A stretch of DNA of 64,000 nt from Stictocephala bisonia (lineage: Eukaryota; Arthropoda; Insecta; Hemiptera; Membracidae): assembly GCA_035578905.1 (NCBI GenBank), contig JAQJVL010001106.1, positions 124,001 through 188,000 on the forward strand, in the 5' to 3' direction. The notes below the pieces were generated by a model. The model was given only the letters and a program-made list of their open reading frames with translations, was not told the origin of the DNA and made no database searches. Below are positions 38,393 through 50,445 of this stretch, piece after piece; within the stretch, counting starts at the first letter, position 1; every line of letters begins with the position of its first letter. The position numbers were made by a program, and so were the translations under genes.

Positions 38393-39804
38393 TGTACCTA
38401 GCCAGTACGACCACCGAGACCTGCCAGAGCCCCAACCTCAACTTATTGCTCTTGGCCTTAATGGGTGAGAGAACATAATCATCCACCAGGCAGACGAAGG
38501 TCTTTGCTCCTTCCGGATCGGCCTTCCGACTGATGATGGTCCATTCTCTCACACTGAGTTCCTTGTTTTGCTCTTCTACTAACTTCAGGATTCTGGACTC
38601 GTCCATCTTTCCGAGCTGCTTAGGCGTCTTGAACAGCACCTTGGTAGCCCGTAGGATGTCCTTTCGGTCACCGATCCTGAACTGGACCCCCTCCCACAAT
38701 TTGAGAGAGGGGACAGTTGTAGCGATTTTTCCTCGTTTTCGGCGGAGACAATAAGAGCACCCCTCTCCATGTAGGAGTTGGTGAACAAAGGGAGCTCACC
38801 ACTGTCTAGCGGACATATCGACTCAACCAGAGCTGTCTGGATGAGGTTGCCCTGCTCTTCAGTGAGCTTGCTCCCCGGATAGTTAAGTGGCACAACCGCC
38901 ACCTTAATTGATTTAAGAGCTTCAAGAAAGGTCTGAGAAGAGGTTCCCTGGGAACCTTCCTCGGCCTTCCTTTGTCTCTTTAAGTCCCTCTGAGCCTCCG
39001 CGGGTGAAGGGGTCGAGCCCTGCGGGCGTGCGCGTTTAGCGCCACCTTTAGAGCCGTCACCCTTCGCCTTAGGAGTCGCTCCCCTCTGGGCCTCCGCGGG
39101 TGAAGGGGTCGAGCCCTGCGGGCGTGCGCATTTGGCGCCACCTTTAGAGCGTTCACCCTCCGCCTTAGGAGTCGCCGAAGAGTTTTCTTTGAGGCTCGAT
39201 ACTTAGCAGGGTCCCACTGTACACCCTGCCGGGCAAGTTTCTCCTTCAGGAGTTTCTTCCTTTGATTGCCAGGAATGCGTCTCCTGGCTATCTTCATCCT
39301 GTTCAGAGCCTCTACTGTCCGATCGAGCTGATCAGAGCCTGGGCTCCGAAGAAGGGTGTTCTCGACGACATGTCCCCCTCCTACAAATCCTTGACCCGAG
39401 CAGCGGGGACTTCAAGCTGGCCATCTTGGCTGCCTTCTTTCCCCGTGCCAAGGTCCTTGTCTGAGGGCTCTGAGCGGTCCTCAGCCAAGTTGGACTCAGT
39501 CAGAGAGAGACATGTCCCCCCCCACCGACGTTGATTTGGCCCGAGCAATTGAAGACAAGGGCTGGCCAGTGTGGCTGCCCTCTGCTCCCATGCTCGGTTC
39601 ATTGCCTAAGGACTCAATGCGGTCCTTAGGTAAAGGTTTTGTTTTTGTTTTTTGTTTTTCTGGATCCATAAGATTCCCACGAGTAGCTAGGGAACTAAAT
39701 GGTCTAGCCCCGACAGAGCCCCGCATGTCCGGTAAGCCTATTTGAAACTGGATTTCGGCTGGTGTCCAGAGTCCGCATGGTAAGACTGGTCTACCACCAA
39801 TCAT
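38355..39804 (-). pseudogene. LINE ORF1 (DUF4780-like), frameshifted
   Basis: The ATG at 39,804 opens a low-complexity polar N-terminal region. After frame changes come a basic segment (about 39,297-38,980, rich in RRR and KK) and then the C-terminal domain at 38,902-38,355. The latter reads NYPGSKLTEEQGNLIQTALV ... MERGALIVSAEN ... WEGVQFRIGDRKDILRATKV ... WTIISRK, which I recognise as the DUF4780-type domain found in ORF1 of insect LINEs; its probable role is RNA binding with the element transcript. A 96-bp tandem duplication (38,995-39,090 and 39,091 to ~39,174) lies in the basic segment and would duplicate 32 codons. Several frameshifts disable it. Confidence 0.8.
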
Positions 39805-40167
39805 TCAGCCCTCGGCCCACGCTGTTCCACCTTGGCTTGGTTGGAAGGTGAGAAGGAAGAAACAATGTAAAGGAGGGGTAAGGCAACAGAGTGGGGACAG
39901 AAAAGATAAGCTGCCTTGCAGCTTAGAGAACAGAGTTAGTAAGAGTGCGGGAAGAAGAAGTAGCACTCCACTGGAAGAAAGGTCCAGAGAAGATAAGGCT
40001 TCTGGACGAGGAACGGGAGAGTGGATGTTTGGTAGGATAAGGAATTAATGGGATAGGAGTGCTCTCAGTATCGGGATCACACTGAGAGCTGTGGGAAGGT
40101 ACACTCCTCCTTTCTCATCGGTTATGGGAAAGATGAGACCCCGGGCTTGGGACCGGTGCAGCGGAGT

Positions 40168-40179
40168 TTACTGGTTCTA
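40168..40179. repeat. Target-site duplication, right copy (LINE)
   Basis: TTACTGGTTCTA; adjoins the 5' end of the minus-strand LINE. Confidence 0.9.
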
Positions 40180-40907
40180 ACTAACTATTAAATAGTTTTC
40201 CTAAACCACAATCATAGCAAAAGATGAGATTTTACGCTAACCGTTTTCTCAATCTCATTCAAAATTCTATCATTAGTATTTTTATTCCACTCATTTAATT
40301 GTTACTACAACAAAAATAAGTTATAAAACTATAATTAAAATAAAAATATTAAAGGACGAAGATGACTAAAAATTACTATACAAAATTTAAAGATGACATG
40401 TTAAATACTATAATTCTGAACATGTAAGGGGAGTTAAAGTAAACGTATTCTACATTGGAGGGGTAGCCCCGCCTGCTTTATACACTTGTATGACGAGTTC
40501 TTTAATCCAGTTTACTTTCAAAGGACTTGATGAGCGTCTGCCTTTCCCATCCTTTTAAAGTACTTTTCTAGCAGTTATACTTCTTGGAAGTCCACTTGTG
40601 CTCTCTTCCTTCTTCCATAAATTACGGAATGATGAGTATTCTGTGATTTTGCTGACATGGTTTCCGACGCTTCTTTGTATAAACTAAGTTTGATGGTAAT
40701 ACTTAATTGGGTCTTTTAATTGGTTTTCATCAAACATTTAACAGATATATATTGTTTAATAAATTCATCTAAAGTGTTAATATCGTATAGTAAATATGAT
40801 AGCCACTATACCCATATATTTGGTTGCCAAATGGTTAGTTAAAACAGTAATATTGAAGTTAGTAAAAAATAGTAAAGTTGAAATCGAGTTGATACTGGTT
40901 ACTTAAA
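40180..40907. other. No gene seen
   Basis: AT-rich unique sequence. Confidence 0.55.
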
Positions 40908-41070
40908 TATATTCAAATTATTAAATTTTCAATAAAAACAAATAAATTTAAATTTCGACTAGGTCTTTCGTCAGCAAAGCTGGCATAAGTTGTGTTGCCT
41001 TTGCTGACGAAAGGCCTAGGTGAAGTTAAAATTTATTGGTTTTTATTGAACATTTTATAATTTGAATATA
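40908..41070. repeat. Foldback hairpin with GGYCTTTCG near the apex
   Basis: Two arms of about 72 bp, roughly 85-90% complementary, around a loop near CTGGCATAAGTTGTGTTG. The left arm ends TAGGTCTTTCGTCAGCAAAG, and the right arm starts CTTTGCTGACGAAAGGCCTA. The arm order (ATTCAATAAAAA, ATAAATT, AGGCCTTTCG) parallels the hairpin at 6,781-6,977. Confidence 0.85.
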
Positions 41071-41299
41071 GTAATATTAATAACAATAAATATGTAAATC
41101 ACTTAAAACAGAAGTTTAATATCTCGTAACCATTTCTTTTTAAAATATACATAGGCCTACCTAATATGTGAATGCAGGATAAATAAAAATAATAAATACC
41201 AAACGATACAAAAATATCACACCTCACATTTACTTACTTAAAAACTTCTCTAGCCAATTGACGTGGGCTTGCAAGAATGTGCATGAACTTTGTTCAACG
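41071..41299. other. No gene seen
   Basis: AT-rich sequence between the hairpin and the SINE. Confidence 0.5.
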
Positions 41300-41420
41300 A
41301 GTGAAGTACTGACCGTTAGCTCAGTTGGGAATTCGAACCTTGGACTGCATTTCGAAGCCACCATGCCGTCTAAGCCCAGCAATACTTCCCAGTAGATTGG
41401 TGTTCCTTTCACCCTTAGTC
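41300..41420 (-). repeat. tRNA-derived SINE or tRNA pseudogene
   Basis: On the minus strand GGCTTAGACGG (41,366-41,376) matches a Pol III A box, and GGTTCGAATTCC (41,328-41,339) is a near-perfect B box 37 bp further on. The short minus-strand open frame across it is incidental. The sequence around CTACTGGGAAGTATT resembles the body of the SINE at 54.9 kb. Confidence 0.55.
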
Positions 41421-42518
41421 AAAGCGATGTAGTTATGTAAAGTGTGACTATAATGGCTTTGGCTCTTTAGTATAATGTATAACACAGTTCAAAAATTGCA
41501 TAATTAGTTTGAATATAGTCAACCTCGATTAAGATTATATTAAGGGGGAATCTAAATGTCGTAAATGTTTTTTATGGGACCTGTCCAAAAAATCAATTTC
41601 TATAAGGAATTAATGTTTTTATGGACACTAAGGGACATTGTAAAAATATTTATTTATATAAGCAATGGACATTTTTATATACATTGTGGGACAATGCCAA
41701 AATATCCATATCTTATGAATTAAAAAACCCTAGTATTAAAAAATTTTTAAGAAGTTTAATTTGTTTACATTTTCAATAAAACATGACTATATACATATTT
41801 AGGCTACCAAACATTTTGATTGAATGACAAACGATATTGGATAACTTAAGTGTGTTCATCCAGGCGCCCAGTTGAGCAATCTAAGAAATTAAGTTCTAAA
41901 TTTTATCAAAACTGTAGAAACAAATTATTTTACTAAGAGTAGCAAAGAGCCTACTTCACTAATAGGCATAACCCATTTGAGATGTTTCATGATATTAGTT
42001 ACAAAAAATATTGGTTTAAAGTATCTAATATTAAATATTACTAATATTTTACTTCATACCACATTGATTTAATAACGTCAGCAACAGTAATATTTATAGT
42101 TGTGATGTAGTTGTAATATTAGTGTGTTCAATAATATTTTAATATTGTAATATTTTAATATTAGTGATTTCAGTCATTCAGCATTCAGTCATATTGGCCG
42201 AGAACGAATGTTTGTTTATTTGTAGTTGTACAGCTCTGTCAATAATCACGAAGAAGGTGTTTGGATATTAACTAATATTTCTGTAAAATTGTATTTCTGT
42301 TTGCATTCACACTAATATTAATATTGTATATCAGGAATAGCAAGGGATGATATTTCTTGTGCCAAGATTGCACTAGAAGACCAGTCAGCAGTCAGCAGTC
42401 AGCACCAGTGAATCATGTAAGGAGAAATACAAAAATATAATATTAGTCTGGATCACATATTAGTTACTCTGAGTATTAGTTACTTTTCTGCATCTAATAC
42501 GAAAAAACAAACACTAAT
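41421..42518. other. No gene seen
   Basis: AT-rich, with short runs such as three CAGTCAG copies at about 42,385. This is pre-insertion sequence for the hAT-like element. Confidence 0.55.
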
Positions 42519-42526
42519 ATATTCAG
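42519..42526. repeat. 8-bp target-site duplication, left
   Basis: ATATTCAG, identical to 45,130-45,137, immediately outside the terminal inverted repeats. Confidence 0.95.
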
Positions 42527-45129
42527 TAGGGTGATGCTTATAATTACCATATTAATTTTTTGTCAGATTTCTTTTGGCTAACCCCCTTATTTTAGTCTTT
42601 GTACCTAAGGAAGAATGTGTAATTTTTTTCAGAATTTTTGATCAATATTTAGGGGTCGCTACCAATGGTTAAAGTTATGGGGTTTTCAAGAAAAAAACTT
42701 CAAAACTGGATTTTAACTTCCTATATTATTTTAAACATAATAATCTTGACATGTTGACTTTTCATCAAAATTAGGTTTAAAATACATGTGAAAATAGTAT
42801 TACATAGATAAGTATGACAACAATAACATTCATTAACATATGCATTAACAATAACATTTGTCCTCATTCAACCTTTGACAAAATTCAGTAAGACTTAGAT
42901 AATTCTTACATGCTAAATTATTTGATTGTTTAATGTTTATGATACTTTCAAAAACACAGCTTTGAAACTACATTTTAATCAATGTTTGTTTGTTTCTGTC
43001 TGGAAATTGCTTCCTGAAATTTTTCACTACAAGTAACAGGAACTGTTTCTGTTCTTCATGAGCAGTAATAAGTTTGTTGAACTCTTCGATGAGAGCTACT
43101 CCCCGCTCAGCAATGTCGTTCACAACTCTTAAAGACTTAACAGTAGCCTTATTCTTCTTGAAGATTTCATCTTGTTCCCATGTTTGAACTGGATTTGTTA
43201 AAAAAGTTGTATCAAGTTCAAGAGTTCTGAAAAAGTCCATGGTGTTGGACGTGACAAAGTTGTCCAAACGTTTTGTAGATATGACTTCTAGGTCAATGGT
43301 AGTTCTTTTTTCAAATGTTCCTGTCCATCATTTTGTAAAGCACTCACCATTTGAGTTTTGGTTTCATCTGAGACACGTTCATCAAAAAAAGCTAGGCCAA
43401 CCAGTGTTTCAGACAGATACCAAGATGATTCTTTATTTTCTTCAACGCCTTGTAAGCAAAGATTCATTCACTGTTTTGTAGTTTACCAAATCTTTCAAAA
43501 GATTAAGATCATTTAGAGGAGCGTAGTTGGCTACAGCTGATTGAAACCAATTCTTTATATAGATCACAACTGTGAAAATACATATATCCCTGATTCCATG
43601 CTCTTCTCGCTTAGTAATGTTGAACTGGCCTCTGAAGAGATAAATTTTCAACGAATAAATAGCCTTTGCCATCCATCTAGCTCTATGCATTCCTCCAGGC
43701 GCTTTAAAGGATACTCCCTTCTCTGGAACATATCCTAGAAAAATTATACTGAGCTCAAGAAGCTCTCTGTAGTCATCTCGGGGCTGGTATTGTTTCAGCT
43801 GATCCTTTGAAAACTCAACGATTTCTGGTGCAAGATTTTTCACAATACCATAGCCTAATAGATCTGTTTTTACACTCTGAAAGTCTTGGAGTTTCATTTC
43901 TGACCAGACATTTTTGAATCTTTTGAACAATAAGATTTCAGGGCCTGTTGAAGGTCCTAGTCCAGAAACTACTATAGTTTCCAACATGATCTCTAGAACG
44001 TGATGGCGGCATGCTAAACAGAGCATTTCTTTGTCAAATTTTTGTTCAATTAGAATGCACGCACCATTACGAGAACCTGTGTTGACAGCTGTCGTGTCAA
44101 AACACAAAGATTTAACTTTATCCGATAGTCCCCAGGACAAAACAGTGTCGTAAACCGCTGTAGCTGTCAATTCTCCTGACCCAGATTCTAGTTTCGGTAC
44201 ACTAAGGAGTTGGTCTACATTTTCTCCAGACACAAGGATTGGAAGACGATCAACAACTTTATGACCACTTATATCTTCTAGCATTTTTCCGTCCCAGTGT
44301 ACAGTTAAAGGAACGTCAGAAGAAAACTCTTTTTTCAAATTTTCTGCCAAAGACTGTCGTGTTTTGATTCGTTGTCGCCTTATCGATGAATAGTTAACAC
44401 TGTATTCCCTGATGGTTGGTAGTTTTGTTTGATTAAATTGAGAGGCAACTTGACCTATTAACCATATTTCAGTTTTGTTTCTTGTCAAAACAGCCTGAGT
44501 ACCACATTTAGCCATCCTGAATAATAGTCAAAAAGAGTTAATCTAACCTAACTTTAAAAAAAATAACACAAACCAAAAATGAACATAGTTTTATAACGAA
44601 TAAAAATGAGCTGGTAATACAGACTGATAAAAGAGAGTTAATTTTAAATATTGAAACAGGATACTCACAATCAGTATCACTCACAATATACAATACACAA
44701 CTGAACAGTATGACAGTAAAACCACAACTGATATGAGTGAGACTGGAGTGCAGACTGAATGGCGTGGGGAGAGGGAGGGGCTAGCGAGCGTGTTGTAACA
44801 AGCAAAGCAAGCTCAGACAGGCTCCACAGTCCACACACTGCTAGACAGACAGTCAAGTAGAGGTTATATGTCGATTGTATACACAGCCAAATAGCTTAAA
44901 AGACATAAAAAGCAAATCTTCATCCAAAATAGTAGCATTTGCAATGTGTTAATAATTTCAGGGTTTTTTTTAATTGTTTATTTATTCGATTTTTTAACAC
45001 ATGGTAGCGCCCCCTAAATATTTTTTTTTAATTTTGAAAAAAATTTTGCTGATTTTTTTTTGAGTCAAAGAACAATTTTAAGGGGTGAGCGATGATAATT
45101 TACAATGTTCATTTTTAAGCATCACCCTA
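42527..45129 (-). mobile_element. Complete hAT-like DNA transposon
   Basis: 2,603 bp bounded by terminal inverted repeats: TAGGGTGATGCTTATAA at 42,527 and its inverted counterpart ending AAGCATCACCCTA at 45,129 (14 bp perfect). Perfect 8-bp target-site duplications lie outside. An 8-bp duplication and 5'-TAGGG termini are characteristic of the hAT superfamily. One gene on the minus strand (44,515-42,968) occupies most of the interior. The ~615-bp leader and ~440-bp trailer hold no further ORF. Intact borders and a nearly intact gene imply recent activity. Confidence 0.92.
42968..44515 (-). CDS. hAT-like transposase, two compensating frameshifts
   Basis: The ATG at 44,515 is the first in the element, giving about 516 codons to the stop at 42,968. 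Features of a hAT-type RNase H fold: HWDGK (Asp75), CFDTTAVN (Asp140, 65 residues on, the usual D-D spacing), LACRHH (C169-x2-H172, the hAT CxxH motif) and RARWMAKAIYSLK (R280-W281, the hAT RW motif). The C-terminal part has DIAERGVALIEEFNKL, where the third acidic residue may lie. No N-terminal BED finger and no hATC dimerisation block are visible, which is unusual. Frame is lost near 43,445 and regained within a T6/A6 run near 43,310. These two one-base shifts cancel and could be real or assembly errors. The family is not named; function by analogy is excision and insertion of this element. Confidence 0.75.
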
Positions 45130-45137
45130 ATATTCAG
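45130..45137. repeat. 8-bp target-site duplication, right
   Basis: ATATTCAG directly after CACCCTA. Confidence 0.95.
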
Positions 45138-45795
45138 TCATCTCTACTCACTAACAATGTGTTCTACTGCCCCCGCCTGTCCCTCCCCGCAAATTCTACA
45201 AAGAACATAACTCCCTCATTTATAGTAAACTCTAGCAATGAAGTTGTTATATGTTATTGATTTACTCTGTCATAAAAGACTATTGTACGAATTTCAGCTC
45301 AAATTCGAACAAAAGTCATTTATAGTAAAACAATTAGTAATACTTAAAAAAAGAAAATTTTTTAGATTTACTATAGATTAGGTTGGTTAGTACCTTTTTT
45401 CCGCTAAATTCTCAAAATTGTAATAAAATATATGACAAGGTTTGTTACTGACTTATATACCAAAACTCACTTTAGGTTATTTATTACTCACTATAGGGCG
45501 AAATTATTCACTTTAGGTTAACTTTATAATTAAATGTAACACAGTTTTTTTCTTTTTTTTTGATTGAAAGATATGTTATCTGACAGTGATACAGATTAAG
45601 CAAGAAAATAAACTTATGGTGAAAATTATGCTAGTTGTAACACTACTTGGGCCACGACCATAGGCGTTTCTGTTCAGTATTTACACTGCGTTGGGGAGAC
45701 AGCTCAAATGCGTATGTGATTGCCTGAGTAGCGATCGAAACAGGCAGAATTTTTAACAATGATGTTAAATTGTTTCTAAGTTAAACTACTAACGG
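45138..45795. other. No gene seen
   Basis: AT-rich unique sequence. Confidence 0.55.
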
Positions 45796-45796
45796 G

Positions 45797-46630
45797 TGTT
45801 ATTTATTTATTTTTACAATGCTTCATTACAGCTTTACAGCCAATTACAATAAAGCATTAATAACTAATAATATCTAATAATAATAATAACAATCTAATAA
45901 TAACATCTAATAATAACATGCAGATATTTTATAATTTTCGCAACAACAAATTTAACCATTACCACTGCATAAATTTACTTGAATGTCCACATATTTAGAG
46001 TATTCAAATTAACATAATTTACATGAATCAACCAGTGATCTGAGACCAGACCCAGACCAAGAAGACATAAATATGTAGTAGTGCACATGCATATAAATAA
46101 AAATAACAGTACAAAGTTTCGGATTAATAAATATACAGATAAAAATAATATACACACAAATAAATAATGATAAGAGAAACAAATAATGACAAGAGAAACA
46201 GAGGTGATACAATCAAATAAAAATATTTAGATTTAAATAACATGCAATACTATTAACAGTCTGTGATGGAGGGTTATTAATCTATTGACAAATATAATTG
46301 TTTATTAAATAATTTATTGGATGTGCTAAATATATCTAAATCAGAAGCATATTCATTGTGAAGCCTAGACATTATATTCAAAGGAGAGTAATACCCTAAA
46401 TTTGTGATAGAAAAACATGCTTGGAATAAGCGACAGGTGCGGGAGTTAGGACGAGGGACGGCGATATTCAGCTGCGCGAGTAAACACTTATCATCAAGCG
46501 ATCCATTCACTAAATTGTGGAGATAAGATAAACAAATAACTTTACGTCGCTTGACCAGTGTATCAATATGGAATATACCCAGTAACTCAGAATAAGGAAT
46601 GACTGTGGTGTAATGTCCAAACTCTTATAC
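45797..46630 (-). mobile_element. 5'-truncated LINE, 3' end only
   Basis: Minus-strand fragment: the C-terminal coding tail of a reverse transcriptase (to ~46,277), about 450 bp of AT-rich 3' UTR, and a terminal TAAATAAATAA-type tail at 45,800-45,813. It is preceded by GCTGTAATGAAGCATTGTA, the kind of sequence seen next to such tails in Jockey-like LINEs. Confidence 0.7.
46277..46625 (-). pseudogene. LINE reverse transcriptase, extreme C-terminus
   Basis: The minus-strand frame reads SYSELLGIFHIDTLVKRRKV, ICLSYLHNLVNGSLDDKCLL, NIAVPRPNSRTCRLFQ and ITNLGYYSPLNIMSRLHNEY. This matches the post-thumb region of Jockey/CR1-like ORF2 ('LL....L..RR......L..LVNG..D...LL....  VP....R....F.....RTN.G..SP'). 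The frame runs to the natural stop at 46,277. Upstream domains are missing through 5' truncation. Confidence 0.7.
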
Positions 46631-47089
46631 AATATATATAGTAAATATTGTGTCTATCGCAGTTTTGAGGCTCAGTAGTACAGCGGTAGTGTAGTACTAA
46701 GTAAACGTAGTACAACCAGCAGTAGTAGCGAATTTCACCAAATAATCAAAGAACAGGCAAAGATATTCCTATTTCATGAAGGAACTATTTGTTAGTAATA
46801 TTAATTTAGTGTTTTTGGCTGATTTGACGAGATAAACTATATCAGCCACAAAACGAACGTAAAACGACTACTTAAAGCATCGTTGTTTCGGTAAAAAATA
46901 TCTAAACCGTTTACTGTACATTGAGTCTACAACGGGTACAAACAGTACAGCTAAATACATCCAATCTGCAAATCCAATCCTCCTCTTGGTGACACACAAC
47001 ACTACCCAGAGGAATTAACAATCCGATTACTAATGAAAGATTCAAAGTCTTTGTTGAAGAGACTCAACAATAGAGTTAATCATCAGTAT
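46631..47089. other. No gene seen
   Basis: Unique sequence between the LINE tail and the SINE-like repeat. Confidence 0.5.
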
Positions 47090-47405
47090 TATTATTTATT
47101 ATTCATTACTGAAAAATCATATGTGGGTGAATATGAGGGGTGAGTGAATGTGATGAGTGTAGTCATCGCTACTAAAGTCGACTGTTCCATATTATGGCCG
47201 TCAGGGCAACCAAGGAATACCTTATACCTATAGGCCTTACGAACCACGTAATGTATGATTTTCAGCTAGTTGACAAGCCTAATACTAAGTTCTCCCACTC
47301 ACACAACATCCCTACGCTGACTACCATCCAACGCGGACACCCCCAGGTCAATTAGTGTCTAGGCCGTTGGAAACCATTGAGCGAGGACCATGTCTGTTTA
47401 TGATG
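47090..47405 (-). repeat. SINE-like dispersed repeat D, inverted copy
   Basis: Reverse complement of 62,740-63,115: shared words include ACACAACAT, CATCCAAC..GGACAC, GGAAACCATTGAGCG and, further left, the CTACACTC.T / CTCATATTCACC words. A short open frame at 47,355-47,603 has no support. Confidence 0.6.
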
Positions 47406-48654
47406 ACCGAGCATGGAACCTATCGCCACAATATCCATAACATTTTGTCCCAAGTAGCTGGGTTACAGCACTACGCCACTAGGGCCACTAAATCACCTTC
47501 TGTGATTTATTCAAATTCTCTGAATGAAAGAGTGCAACTAATGAATAAACACAAATTTGCTATCGTGTATCCGAATGCCTTGGCAAGACAGACGAGTCAG
47601 TGAAAAACGTTTAACTAACAATTACATAAAGCATGATTATTTATTTATAATATAATACAAGTTATTGAGCATGTATGAGAAAAAAACTGATTTGAAACTG
47701 TAATACTCTAAATATATATATATTTTTTTGTTTGTTTAAAAACATCAATTAATGTGTAATCACGTATTTAATATATATACAGTACATTCAAAATATTTTA
47801 TAAACTGTTATAAATAACTATTATTTATCAAAATATATCAAAATATTATAAGAAACTGAAAGTAAAATAGCATTTAAGTCATGAAAAAAAAAAAACTACA
47901 AAATGAAACGTTTTTTATTAGCATGTGCAAATTAATTCACATTTAAAATTTAAAACTTGGTAATTCTATGATGACTTATCAATTGTTCAACATTCCAATA
48001 TAGTAATGGGGAAAAAGGAGTGTTCTCTTTAATTATTTGTATAAGGGGAATTATGAAGTTAAAATTCAAAGGCAACCACCCTTTGAACATATAAAAACAT
48101 ATATAACATATAAAAAAGATTATAATTTCATTTTAAATATTTTAGGTTACTGGTTTTAACAGAGTTTAATGTTCTTTATTTACAGAGCAAAATACGTCTG
48201 GTTTATAATAAAGTATTTATGATTTAAACAATTGAATTCAGTTTAAATTTTGTATATTTATATTTTCTACTGTATAACATTCATGGAATATATTTTGTTT
48301 GAGAATATTACAAATTGTTTACTACTTCACAAAATATACTGTGACATTTTGTTAATTATTATGATTTTACTGTTGTTACTTATGGAATTATCTTAACTTA
48401 AACAGTTGTTAAATTTTATTTAATTTCATTCCAAAAGGTTATTAAACTGATTATTGGACAAAGTATACTTATGACCAAATAAGATGTTATCTTTTTAGAA
48501 GTAGATTGATTAACAAAATGTAGTTATTTTTAAACAAGAGAATTGCAGATCAACTAAAACTCGTAGTAGAGCATGCATTTTTTATTAGTCAACTATGTAT
48601 GTAGTTAAGGGGTTTAAAATCAAAGCCTATTATTGATGTATGCTATTGTTTAAC
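47406..48654. other. No gene seen
   Basis: Includes GGGTTACAGCACTACGCCAC (47,460), also present near 25,611; otherwise AT-rich. Confidence 0.5.
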
Positions 48655-48788
48655 CCAGCCAGCCACTTGACAAGCTGGTCTGACCTATAATAACAACTAG
48701 CCACTTCTTGTTGAGGTCAGACCAGCCAGCCACTTGTTAAGCTGGTCTGACCTAACAACTAGCCACTTCTTGTTGAGGTCAGGTTGGT
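48655..48788 (+). repeat. 67-bp tandem duplication with internal palindromes
   Basis: Two copies begin CCAGCCAGCCACTTG at 48,655 and 48,722. GCTGGTCTGACCT and AGGTCAGACCAGC within the block are inverted copies, so the block can fold into hairpins. Confidence 0.85.
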
Positions 48789-50229
48789 TCAGGCTTTCTC
48801 AAACTAACTCTGGATTTTGGTTTGACTTTTAGAGGTATATTTTTCTTGCGTTCTCCTATTGTCAAAATTAGCTGAAGGGTGGGTTATTTAATTTAAATTG
48901 GCTGCTTCAGGAAGTGTCATTTATTAGAACGATTACTAAGAGCAAAAGCAAAAGTTAGCAGTATAAATTTACTTATCATAAGCTATTATACGGATATTAA
49001 ATTTGGATCAGTTTTAGAGAACACTGTTCTTTAAGAAAAACTATGTAACACATTAAAATACAACTGTCAAACAATAAAACTTGAAACCTAATAAAGGTGA
49101 GAAATAGGAGGTAGAGAGTGAGTAAAACATTTAATATTTCCATTAACTGCCCAAATAATCTTATTAAGTTATTATAAACACTTGTAATATATTTGTATGC
49201 TTATAAAATCCTATGTAAAAGAAAAGACTATGTTTTCAATATGCTATTAATACTGGTGTTAGCATTTAACTACAGTAAATATCTGTTTATTTTCAATCAT
49301 AATGTTGCTAACAATACTTTATTATTACAGTTTATTCTATAAGCTTAATGCAGTAATATATTTTTGAAGACCCTACCTAACGTATTTTCGTTCAATTTAC
49401 GATGTCTGTAAGACAGGAAATGAAGTAATTTGTCTGGTCATTTACTCTTTAATAAATGTCCATCAAACATTTATAAAGTCTGTTTAGTGAACTATGAGAC
49501 GATTTGATCAAACTTACATACTTATAAGAAATATTTGATTTTTTAACAACTTTTTAGAGATACCAATGTTTTTTCTAAAAACTCACCGAACAGTTAAACA
49601 AATTAAGAATACCACGTCTATACGTAGTTATGAATATGTTTACTGTACAAAAACAAATACAATTAATTTTCTATTATCATTAGTAGAGCTTGGAATTGTC
49701 ATAATATATTTGATATAAGCCATGTTAAATTTGAACTCAGGGAATAAAAGAACATAACACATTTAAAACTATAGAAAAACGAAAGAAAATGCAATTAGAA
49801 GGAAATATGGATATTTATTAATCTGAGCAATAGGAAGCTGAATACACTTCCTTACCCATTCTTATTTTATGGAAACAGTCACATTATTTTCTTTGCATGT
49901 ATGAGAAAAATATAAATAATTACTTTATGACTGGAGAAAATGATGAGGAAGTTGTATTAATAACAAAAGAAATTAAGTTAACTGAATATAGAATTTTATG
50001 CCAAGAGTAAATCATTACTGTCCTCTACTCAACCATTTAACTATTTTAACAAAAACATATATTGGAGTCTTTCAAAACGAATTTGTATCCAGAAAACAAA
50101 CGTTTCCATAAGTGTATTTTAAAAATATCATGAATTAAAAGGATGTTAAACTTTTAACTATGCTGCTAAATCTTATTTTCTGTATGCTATTTTGTTAATA
50201 AATCTTGGATTCTAGTTTTGATCAAACCA
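48789..50229. other. No gene seen
   Basis: Very AT-rich unique sequence. Confidence 0.6.
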
Positions 50230-50445
50230 AGCAATGACCACTGCTACTGATGACGTAATTGGTGGGGTTTGCAACTATTCAAATATCTCGTGGCCTACTC
50301 TATAGTCTCGCTTCCATGACAACAATTGAATGGAGTGACACAGTGGGGAAAGAGTCGTTCTCTTTCTCACTTCCACCACTCAGTACTTCTTTATCACCCC
50401 AGAGATTTCTGTAGGCCGCAATCTAACCGGCTTATCTCTAGTTGT
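50230..50445 (+). repeat. Dispersed repeat, copy 2 (first copy near 2.9 kb)
   Basis: See 2,875-3,050 for the shared words; this copy is longer by about 40 bp. Confidence 0.55.

Larger units (their letters stand above)
34761..40167 (-). mobile_element. Near full-length non-LTR retrotransposon with RNase H
   Basis: 5.4-kb insertion on the minus strand between perfect 12-bp target-site duplications. The 3' end (plus-strand left) has a (CTAAA)n tail. The element has ORF1 (39,804 to 38,355) overlapping ORF2 (38,392 to 34,852) by about 38 bp, a 5' UTR of about 360 bp and a very short 3' UTR. Domain order endonuclease, RT, RNase H, CCHC-like tail plus a DUF4780-like ORF1 fits the I/LOA side of the Jockey superfamily. 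It is GC-richer than its surroundings. At least half a dozen frameshifts make it inactive, yet the intact borders and near-complete length point to a moderately recent insertion. Confidence 0.9.
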
